DNA of 64,000 bases, taken from NCBI RefSeq assembly GCF_015351475.1, contig NZ_JADKPR010000012.1, positions 1 through 64,000 on the forward strand. Direction: 5' to 3'. The translations under genes and the position numbers were made by a program. The notes beneath the pieces were generated by a model, which worked only from the letters and a program-made list of their open reading frames with translations, did not search any database and was not told where the DNA came from. Source of the stretch: Flavobacterium sp. HJJ (GTDB taxonomy: Bacteria; Bacteroidota; Bacteroidia; Flavobacteriales; Flavobacteriaceae). Positions 57,569 through 64,000 of this stretch are shown here, one piece after another; position 1 is the stretch's first letter; each line of letters starts with the position of its first letter.

Positions 57569-58294
57569 TTACTCCGTTTTTTCGGTTCTGTTTTGATTAT
57601 AAACCAATGCTAAATTTGTCATCAGGAACATGCTCATTGTTTTGTTTTTAACATTTAATGATTTTACGAATTCCGAATCCTCGACACAGTAATATTGAAA
57701 CCCTTTGATGAGTTCTTCTGGAATTTTCAGTGTTTTAGTATAGTATTTATCATTAAACATATATTCCAGCTTTTTTAAAAGCAGTTCTTTCTTTTCAATT
57801 TCAACATTCATTTTAAGGGTCTCTCTTTCGCCTGAAAGAAAACTGTATAGCCCTTGTATTCCTCCTGAATTGGAATACAGTCTTCTTTCCTGTGGTGTGA
57901 ATTTAATCTGTCCGCGGGGTATTATTCCTAAATTTTCTGCAGTTATATTGGCATTTTTATTAACAATTACTTCATCCAGTTCAATACTGTTGAAAGTCAT
58001 ATATACTTCCATAATGCCTGAATTGAATTCATGTTTGTACACATATTTTTGCAAATATTTATAATCAATTCCCGAAAAATTCAGAATATCTCCCTGTTTG
58101 GCCTGAATAGAAAAACAGCCTTCTTTGTCGGTTACGGCCATCATTTTATTAGTGCAGTTAATCACGCTGATGCCTTCCAGCTTTACAGTATTGGAAAAAA
58201 CCGTTCCCAATATGATTTTCTCGCCGTTTGTCTGCGCTGTCAGCAGCTGACATTGGCCTAAGAAAACAAATAATACAATTAAATTATTTTTCAT
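57569..58294 (-). CDS. Secreted CarboxypepD_reg-like protein, paralogue A
   Basis: 241 residues with signal peptide MKNNLIVLFVFLG and a CarboxypepD_reg-like N-terminal half ending LDEVIVNKNANITAENLGII. The tail KIPEELIKGFQYYCVED and VKSLNVKNKTMSMFLM recurs almost unchanged in the next gene upstream on this strand, so they are tandem paralogues. Function unknown. Confidence 0.7.
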   Translation of the reverse strand: MKNNLIVLFVFLGQCQLLTAQTNGEKIILGTVFSNTVKLEGISVINCTNKMMAVTDKEGCFSIQAKQGDILNFSGIDYKYLQKYVYKHEFNSGIMEVYMTFNSIELDEVIVNKNANITAENLGIIPRGQIKFTPQERRLYSNSGGIQGLYSFLSGERETLKMNVEIEKKELLLKKLEYMFNDKYYTKTLKIPEELIKGFQYYCVEDSEFVKSLNVKNKTMSMFLMTNLALVYNQNRTEKTE

Positions 58295-58338
58295 ATATAA
58301 AAAGTATGTTATCCTTTAATGTAAAGAATTTTGCTTAT

Positions 58339-59109
58339 TTATTTTTTATCGATGTTTTGGTATTTCTTAAATTCTGATGCTAATCCAGTAATTAAAAACA
58401 TGCTCATTGTTTTGTTCTTTTCATTTAGTGATTTTACAAAACCTAAATCTTCAATACAGTAATATTGGAATCCTTTAATGAATTCTTCGGGAATTTTTAA
58501 GGTTTCTATGTAGTATTTATCATCGAACAAGTTCTCCATCTTTACCATCAGAAATTCTTTTTTTTCAACTGAAAGTTCTTTTTTCAGCATTTTGGTCCTT
58601 CCGCTGATAGCATTCAAAATTGGGTCGACCGCAAGCGAACCGCCTAATAGACCTAATAAATGTATTGGCTTGAAATCGCCGGCTGTCTGCAGTCTTCTTT
58701 CTGCCGTGGTTAATTTTACTTGATCTTTTGGGATTATTCCTAAATTTTCGGCACTTATATTAGGGTGTTTGTTGATAACTACTTCGTCGAGTTCAATACT
58801 TTTTGGAGTTAAATCGGCTGTTATGCTTCCAATAGTAAATTCTTTTTTATTTATAATTTTTCTTAAAGGCTCGTAATTAACTGCCGTGAAACTCAAGATA
58901 TCACCTTCTTTTGCCAGTATTGAATAGTGGCCGTATCCATCTGAAACCACCGTAATTCTAGTTGAAGAGTTTGTAATGTTCACGCCCTCCAACGGCAGAG
59001 CAGTATTAGTGGTAACCTGCCCGCTTATCCATTTGTCTGTACCTGTTTGGGCAATACCAGACTGTATGATAAAAAAAGAAATAAATAAAAGAGTAAAATT
59101 ATTCTTCAC
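58339..59109 (-). CDS. Secreted CarboxypepD_reg-like protein, paralogue B
   Basis: Paralogue of the 57569 protein, about 60% alike by eye over the C-terminal half (LDEVVINKHPNISAENLGII; KIPEEFIKGFQYYCIED; LNEKNKTMSMFLI). It has a longer central insertion (KPIHLLGLLGGSLAVDPIL). A GTG start at 59109 (VKNNFTLLFISFF) is chosen because it aligns with MKNNLIVLFVF of paralogue A; an ATG at 59160 would add 17 residues before the signal peptide. 256 residues from the GTG. Confidence 0.65.
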   Translation of the reverse strand: MKNNFTLLFISFFIIQSGIAQTGTDKWISGQVTTNTALPLEGVNITNSSTRITVVSDGYGHYSILAKEGDILSFTAVNYEPLRKIINKKEFTIGSITADLTPKSIELDEVVINKHPNISAENLGIIPKDQVKLTTAERRLQTAGDFKPIHLLGLLGGSLAVDPILNAISGRTKMLKKELSVEKKEFLMVKMENLFDDKYYIETLKIPEEFIKGFQYYCIEDLGFVKSLNEKNKTMSMFLITGLASEFKKYQNIDKK

Positions 59110-59292
59110 GGGCAATCTGTTAGCTGATGTATTTAAAAAAAAACTTAATCCCAACTTCATCTGTAAAATGTAAAATTATCCCAAACCTGTCCAAATTAAT
59201 TACTAATGCATTTGTAAAACTTTGTTAATTAAAATACTGTGCCAGTTTTTTGAAAAGTTTTCATTTTATACCTTTACGAAGAATATTTATAC

Positions 59293-60009
59293 ATGAAAAA
59301 AATGAAAAATTGCATTATTGCCAGTACTTCAACATTATATGATGGTGAATACTTAGATTATTTATTGCCCGAACTGCAATTGCATTTTAAAGATTGTAAA
59401 ACGGTACTTTTTATACCATTTGCAAGGCCTGGAGGTATCACGCATGAGGAATACACCTCAAAGGCTTCTGCTGCTTTTGCTAAAATAAATATTGAATTAA
59501 AAGGTGTTCATACATTTGAAAACCAAAAGGAAGCTGTTCAAAATGCTGAGGGTTTTTTTACGGGTGGAGGGAATACTTTTCTGCTGGTTACCCAATTGTA
59601 CAAAAATAATCTCATGGATGTGCTTGCAGAAACTGTTAAAAAAGGAGTGCCTTATTTGGGAACAAGTGCAGGAAGTAATATCTGCGGGTTAACGATGCAG
59701 ACAACTAACGATATGCCAATTATTTACCCTCCTAGTTTTCAAACCTTAGGGTTGATTCCTTTTAATCTGAATCCTCATTATTTAGATCCGGATACTCAGT
59801 CAAAACACATGGGTGAAACAAGGGAAACGAGAATAAAAGAATTTCATGCCTTTAATTCATTGCCTGTATTGGGTCTCCGTGAAGGAAGCTGGCTAGACGT
59901 AAAAGGAGAAAAAATCACTTTGAAAGGGGATTTGCAAGCAAGACTTTTTAGACAAAATCAATTGCCTGAAGAAATAGAAAGCGGTAGTGATTTGAGTTTT
60001 TTAAATTAA
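59293..60009 (+). CDS. pepE: Dipeptidase E (peptidase S51)
   Basis: A 238-residue serine peptidase that cleaves N-terminal Asp from dipeptides. The nucleophile elbow is GTSAGSN with Ser125, with an Asp in TTNDMPII and a His in NLNPHYLDPD completing the site. Cytoplasmic. Start 59293 (an ATG at 59302 is also possible). A TACCTTTA box at 59269-59276 is an imperfect -7 match. Confidence 0.93.
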   Translation: MKKMKNCIIASTSTLYDGEYLDYLLPELQLHFKDCKTVLFIPFARPGGITHEEYTSKASAAFAKINIELKGVHTFENQKEAVQNAEGFFTGGGNTFLLVTQLYKNNLMDVLAETVKKGVPYLGTSAGSNICGLTMQTTNDMPIIYPPSFQTLGLIPFNLNPHYLDPDTQSKHMGETRETRIKEFHAFNSLPVLGLREGSWLDVKGEKITLKGDLQARLFRQNQLPEEIESGSDLSFLN

Positions 60010-60025
60010 AACCCAGTTCAAAAAT

Positions 60026-60096
60026 AAACCATTAAGAAATTTAATAGCATTAAGAAAGTTTTAAAACTTACATTATTCTTAATTTCTTAATGGTTT
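60026..60096. repeat. AAACCATTAAGAAATT palindrome
   Basis: AAACCATTAAGAAATT (60026-60041) and AATTTCTTAATGGTTT (60081-60096) are perfect 16-bp inverse repeats. An inner ATTAAGAA / TTCTTAA pair lies between. It follows the pepE stop and could terminate it. Confidence 0.8.
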
Positions 60097-60112
60097 GAAA
60101 AAAATTAGCAAA

Positions 60113-60140
60113 AAAAAACCTCAAATAAAATTTGAGGTTT
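60113..60140 (-). terminator. Terminator of the tRNA-Gly pair
   Basis: On the minus strand AAACCTCAAATTT and AAATTTGAGG are followed by an eight-T run, immediately after the second tRNA. Confidence 0.85.
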
Positions 60141-60216
<76 letters not shown>

Positions 60217-60260
60217 ATTAATCATTAAATTTACCTTATAAATCAAGAAATTGATTCTAG

Positions 60261-60333
<73 letters not shown>

Positions 60334-60345
60334 AGTATTGCGGTG

Positions 60346-60377
60346 CAAAGATAAACAATAAAAACAGTTATTTGCAA
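60346..60377 (-). promoter_or_regulatory. Promoter of the tRNA-Gly pair
   Basis: TTG at 60377-60375, 21 nt spacer, TATCTTTG at 60353-60346 on the minus strand. It predicts a start about 6 nt before the tRNA. Confidence 0.6.
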
Positions 60378-60553
60378 GTTTTTTTCAAAAAATAAATCGT
60401 TATTTTTTAATATTGCATATAACCATTTTAGAACTAAAATGTTACATTTTTATTTTGTTTAATATTCATATAAAAGTTAAATCAATAGCAGCTTCATACA
60501 GCTGCTCTTTACAATAAGTTGTTTTCAAAAAAATTAAATCCGATCAAAAGCCG
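60378..60553. other. Spacer between tRNA-Gly and the L,D-transpeptidase leader
   Basis: AT-rich sequence with no gene that I can support. A GCAGCTTCATACAGCTGC palindrome (about 60488-60505) is the only structure seen. Confidence 0.35.
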
Positions 60554-60690
60554 TAAATTTGTAAATGGATAATCTATCTGAAACAAATCAATTTGGGCAG
60601 CTTTCTAAAATTAATTTAACAGGAATTATGTGGGTATTTTTAAATAATAATAAGCATCTTTGCATCTGGGAATTATTTCCAACTGCATGA
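60554..60690 (+). other. -7 box followed by a 41-codon small ORF
   Basis: TAAATTTG (60554-60561) is followed after 3 nt by an ATG (60565) of a 41-codon ORF starting MDNLSETNQFGQLSKINLTG and ending at the TGA 60688-60690, 44 nt before the L,D-transpeptidase. It could be a leaderless leader peptide or pure chance; no family is recognised. Confidence 0.3.
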
Positions 60691-60734
60691 AACGGCAAGC
60701 ATTATTTGTGTTAAAATATAAAAAATACAGGGAA

Positions 60735-62315
60735 ATGAATAGATACTGCTTATTTGTTGTCTTACTAGCGCTTCTAAGCTGTAAAAAAGAATCTATACTT
60801 GATTTGGATACTTTTAAAATATCCAATTCTAATGATAAAGAAGGTGAAGTCATTGAAATTGACACGACATTAATCAGTGTATTTAGAAATAAATCTATTT
60901 CTGATTTTTATAGTTCGAGAGATAATCAGACGGTATGGCAGTCTGAAAAAAACAGAAAAATAATCATCGAAAGGATTAAAAACTGTGAATCTGAAGGATT
61001 GAACCCGTCAGATTATTCTATTTCCAAACTTTTGGAACTGGAGAAAAAATTCACAGAATTTGAGGAATCAGAACAAGTAAATTATGATTTACTGCTCACT
61101 TATAATTTTCAAAAATACCTTAATCATCTGCACAGCGGAAAACTTGATCCAAAAAAACTGTATACAAACTGGGATTTAAGTATTGAAAAATTAGATATCA
61201 AAACGGTTTTAAATGACGCTTTAGAAAAAGATTCTTTAGCGGGCGAAATTCAAAAATGCCAGCCAAAAGCATTGACTTACGGAAAACTAATAAAAGCATT
61301 ATCTCTGATAAATGAATTTCCTGAAGACAAGACCGAGCCTGTTGTTACTTCCGATGAAAAAATAGAACCGAAAACGACCAATCCTGCTATTGTTGCTGTC
61401 AAGAAAAAACTTTTGTATTGGAAAGACTTAGAAAGTAATGACAGCATCACATCTTATTATGATTCTGAAACCGTTGAAGCGCTTAAAAAATTCCAAACCC
61501 GTCACGGTTTAATTTCTGATGGGGTTATCGGTAAAAGCACTGTAACTGCATTAAACTTTACCAAAGAAGATCGAAAACATCAGATTATAGCCAATCTGGA
61601 ACGCTGGAGATGGTACAGTAAGCCATTTGCTCCAAATTATGTCCTGATTAATATACCAAACTACAGTTTGACGGTTGTCGAAAACCAGAATACGACGATG
61701 AGCAAACGTATTGTAGTGGGGAAAAGCAAGAGAAAGACGCCTGTATTAACTTCTGTATTGCAAACAGTTGTTTTTAATCCTACGTGGACTGTACCGCCAA
61801 CGATCTTAAAAGAGGACTTGATTCCGGAACTGATTCAAAACAGAAATGCTTTAAAAAACAAAGGAATTGGGATTTATGATTCAAAAAATAATGAAATTGA
61901 TCCTGTAAAATGGGATTCCAGCAGACCAAGAGGATATCGTTATGTGCAAAAACCGGGTTATTATAATGCGCTGGGTGTTGTCAAAATTAATTTTCCAAAT
62001 AGATACAGTGTTTATCTTCACGACACAAACCACCGCAATTTGTTTGACCGCAATGACCGCTCTTTAAGCTCAGGATGTGTCCGTATTGAAAAACCTTTAG
62101 AATTTGCCCAGCTTTTACTGGATAATCCAAAAAAATATTCTGCAGAAAAAATAGATTCTATCGTTGCCACAAAAGAAACGCTTTTTCTGGGTATAAAAAA
62201 ACGTTATGCAATATACCAATGGTACTGGACAGCGTGGTGTGAAGACGGCAAATTGATTTTTAGAAATGATATTTATAATTTAGATGCCGGCCTATATGCT
62301 CAATTACGAAATTAA
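60735..62315 (+). CDS. L,D-transpeptidase lipoprotein (YcbB-like)
   Basis: A 526-residue lipoprotein (lipobox LLSC at Cys16 after MNRYCLFVVLLA) that cross-links peptidoglycan stems. A peptidoglycan-binding domain lies at about 235-275 (KKFQTRHGLISDGVIG), and the YkuD catalytic domain follows, with HDTNHRNLF and the active-site SSGCVRI. The overall length and domain order match YcbB/LdtD. The first ATG at 60660 adds 25 non-signal residues, so 60735 is chosen. Its last 12 bp overlap the convergent transpeptidase gene. Confidence 0.9.
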   Translation: MNRYCLFVVLLALLSCKKESILDLDTFKISNSNDKEGEVIEIDTTLISVFRNKSISDFYSSRDNQTVWQSEKNRKIIIERIKNCESEGLNPSDYSISKLLELEKKFTEFEESEQVNYDLLLTYNFQKYLNHLHSGKLDPKKLYTNWDLSIEKLDIKTVLNDALEKDSLAGEIQKCQPKALTYGKLIKALSLINEFPEDKTEPVVTSDEKIEPKTTNPAIVAVKKKLLYWKDLESNDSITSYYDSETVEALKKFQTRHGLISDGVIGKSTVTALNFTKEDRKHQIIANLERWRWYSKPFAPNYVLINIPNYSLTVVENQNTTMSKRIVVGKSKRKTPVLTSVLQTVVFNPTWTVPPTILKEDLIPELIQNRNALKNKGIGIYDSKNNEIDPVKWDSSRPRGYRYVQKPGYYNALGVVKINFPNRYSVYLHDTNHRNLFDRNDRSLSSGCVRIEKPLEFAQLLLDNPKKYSAEKIDSIVATKETLFLGIKKRYAIYQWYWTAWCEDGKLIFRNDIYNLDAGLYAQLRN

Positions 62316-63041
62316 ATTGTTTTCTTTTGATTTAATATTTGAAGGATGATAAATATACAGGCAGGACTGACCTTTAATCATCGTAATAATTTCTGAAACA
62401 TATTCTACCGGAACGGCAGGACATCCTTGGCTTCTGCCTAATCGTTTGTGGTTTTTTATAAAAGATTCCGAAACATAATCAGCGCCATGAAGAACAACAG
62501 CTCTGTTGCGGGCGTTATCGTTTAATCCTTTATCCAGTCCGTCTAATTTTAGAGAAATACCGTGTTTTCCTTTGTATACTTCTCCTGTTACATAAAAACC
62601 TAAACTGCTCTTGAAAGATTCGGGAGTGTTTGAAAAAGTATTTGCAAATTCTTCTCCAGTATTTCTTCCGTGTGCTACCAATGTTTGAAGCAGAATCAGA
62701 TTGCTTGATAAATCAATAACCCAAAGGCGTTTTAAATTGGATGATAAACTAAAATCAACAAGGGTTAATATGTTGCTTTTTACAATTCCTTTTTCCTGCA
62801 AAGTATAAAAACCCTTTAGGGCTTCACAAAAACATGTTTGGTTTGGTAATTCAAATTGATTTGACTGTAAAGCATTGTAAACGTCTTCAACTTTGGCGTC
62901 GATATTAGATTTCAAAACTGAAACTATTTTCTTTTTAGGAGTGCTTTTAGCTGTATTTGTTAAGCTGCCTGTGAATGCAAATAAAGCAAAAACAATAGCC
63001 AAAGCAAGAATTGACTTATAAACTGCTGTGTATCTATTCAT
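62304..63041 (-). CDS. Murein L,D-transpeptidase catalytic domain protein (YkuD_2)
   Basis: A 245-residue secreted protein with an N-terminal hydrophobic signal (ILALAIVFALFAFTGSL), then a YkuD_2-type domain with the active-site Cys in GRSQGCPAVP and a preceding LHGADYVSE. A two-box promoter lies at 63061-63090. The stop overlaps the end of the other transpeptidase gene by 12 bp in the opposite direction. Confidence 0.88.
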   Translation of the reverse strand: MNRYTAVYKSILALAIVFALFAFTGSLTNTAKSTPKKKIVSVLKSNIDAKVEDVYNALQSNQFELPNQTCFCEALKGFYTLQEKGIVKSNILTLVDFSLSSNLKRLWVIDLSSNLILLQTLVAHGRNTGEEFANTFSNTPESFKSSLGFYVTGEVYKGKHGISLKLDGLDKGLNDNARNRAVVLHGADYVSESFIKNHKRLGRSQGCPAVPVEYVSEIITMIKGQSCLYIYHPSNIKSKENNLIS

Positions 63042-63060
63042 TACAAAAATTTAGGGGTTC

Positions 63061-63090
63061 CAAAAGTACAAATAATAATTAGTTATCAAA
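63061..63090 (-). promoter_or_regulatory. Promoter of the YkuD_2 gene
   Basis: TTTG at 63090-63087, 18 nt spacer, TACTTTTG at 63068-63061 on the minus strand, 20 nt before the ATG. Confidence 0.6.
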
Positions 63091-63184
63091 ATATAAAACG
63101 TATTTTGTCGATAAATTTTAACATTTCAACGATTTTTAAAATAAAAAGTTTTTAATTAAAATGAATTTTTATAACAAAAATCAC

Positions 63185-63192
63185 TACTTTTG
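63185..63192 (+). promoter_or_regulatory. -7 box of the DUF5916 gene
   Basis: TACTTTTG, 19 nt before the ATG at 63212; no clear -33 element. Confidence 0.45.
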
Positions 63193-63211
63193 ATATAAAC
63201 CGCTGTTTTTT

Positions 63212-64000
63212 ATGACTATACCTCGTAATTTTTTTGTGTTTTTAATAATTCTATGCAGTAGCAGTTTCTATTGTCAAAAGAAAATTATTCACACGAATTC
63301 TATTACATCGAGGATTTCAATTGATGGAAAACTAAATGAAGAGGCTTGGGAATCAGCTGATGCTGCATCTAATTTTGTTATGTATCAGCCTGATAACGGC
63401 AAGGCTATAAGTGAAAATAAGAAAACCGAGGTAAAAGTCATATATGATAACGATGCCATTTATATATCGGCAGTCATGAACGATCCCCAGCCAGACAAAA
63501 TAAAAAAAGAAATTACTAATAGAGACAGTTTTGGGGTTAGTGATTATTTTTCGGTCTTCATCAATGGATTTAATGACGGGCAGCAGGATTTTAGATTTTA
63601 TGTTACGGCTGCAGGAGTCCAATTAGACTGTATTGCAACAGAAGATTATAAAGATTTTTCATGGGATGCAATTTGGGACAGTAAAGCAGTAATCACTGAT
63701 ACGGGCTGGATTGTAGAAATGAAAATTCCGTATGCCGCAATCCGATTTACTAATTCAGCAAAACAGATTTGGGGCATCAACTTTCTTAGAAACATAGAAC
63801 GAGATGTTCAGGTTTATTCATGGAATCTGATTGATGCCAAGATAGGAGCCGAACTCACACAAAATGGATTGCTGGAAGGTATCGAAAATGTTAAAACACC
63901 TGCCAGGTTATTCTTTATTCCGTATGCTTCTTTTTATAATCAAAAAGATGATAACCAGTCAGATAATACATTTAAAGGCGGGCTGGATATTAAATATGGA
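63212..64000 (+). CDS. DUF5916/CBM9-like outer-membrane protein, N-terminal part
   Basis: Partial gene running off the right end. The first 263 codons give a signal peptide (MTIPRNFFVFLIILCSSSFYC), then a carbohydrate-binding-9-like beta-sandwich (ISIDGKLNEEAWESADAA, about 36-53; DAIYISAVMNDPQPDK near 82-97) and SWDAIWDSKAVITDTGWIVE with the AFRF-type end IPYAAIRF. The rest of such proteins is a beta-barrel, with GLDIKYG at the edge. Ligand unknown. Confidence 0.85.
   Translation, partial: MTIPRNFFVFLIILCSSSFYCQKKIIHTNSITSRISIDGKLNEEAWESADAASNFVMYQPDNGKAISENKKTEVKVIYDNDAIYISAVMNDPQPDKIKKEITNRDSFGVSDYFSVFINGFNDGQQDFRFYVTAAGVQLDCIATEDYKDFSWDAIWDSKAVITDTGWIVEMKIPYAAIRFTNSAKQIWGINFLRNIERDVQVYSWNLIDAKIGAELTQNGLLEGIENVKTPARLFFIPYASFYNQKDDNQSDNTFKGGLDIKYG

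Overview
The window looks like a chromosomal segment of a Flavobacterium-type bacterium (Bacteroidota, Flavobacteriia). The DNA is AT-rich. Genes lack Shine-Dalgarno sequences. Many starts are preceded by the Bacteroidota -7 box TAnnTTTG, sometimes with a TTG about 17-21 nt further upstream. Protein families point the same way: a type IX secretion Plug protein (DUF5103), DUF983, DUF6702, CarboxypepD_reg-like proteins, DUF5916, an L25/CTC ribosomal protein and lipoproteins with CKK after the lipobox. Most of the window is housekeeping with some accessory operons; I see no phage, CRISPR array, rRNA operon or complete insertion sequence.

Layout. 1-9 kb: acyl-CoA dehydrogenase, DUF3050, the prs-rplY-pth group, tRNA-Leu(CAA), a repeat-built lipoprotein, KDO transferase (waaA), a sugar aminotransferase. 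9-11 kb: fabD and a YceI protein. 11-19.2 kb: a minus-strand cluster of a DUF2126/transglutaminase giant, a fused circularly permuted ATP-grasp/alpha-E protein, a second transglutaminase-like protein and, at its end, a protein-glutaminase-like protein. This is the most interesting region. 19.5-23.3 kb: two pirins, a GH130 remnant, a maltose acetyltransferase and a YjdJ/OsmC/YjdI trio. 23.4-31.3 kb: a VWA lipoprotein, Crp/Fnr and AraC regulators, and a response regulator/kinase/USP-like/bestrophin array. 31.6-45.2 kb: purT, an aspartate-type aminotransferase, a desaturase, rsmG, pruA, apaG, T9SS Plug, a SNF2 helicase, a methyltransferase, a GxxExxY gene between inverted repeats, and map. 45.2-51.2 kb: a TetR/ABC/HlyD/TolC export operon whose ABC ATPase has lost canonical motifs, then a decayed DUF445 gene. 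51.3-64 kb: a CoA-transferase, PAP2, TatA, an M1 peptidase, a family of small secreted CarboxypepD_reg-like proteins, PepE, two identical tRNA-Gly(TCC) genes, two L,D-transpeptidase genes overlapping tail to tail, and the start of a DUF5916 gene.

How the genes work together. The 12-19 kb cluster matches the known predicted peptide-ligation context (circularly permuted ATP-grasp, alpha-E, transglutaminase, circularly permuted glutamine-synthetase-like DUF2126). Here it has a protein-deamidase-like neighbour and no visible Anbu-type peptidase. Several intergenic regions are occupied by imperfect palindromes of a few recurrent kinds, including three members of a REP-like family with a shared border and variable stem. 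Gene calls rest on motif recognition by eye; no database search was run.
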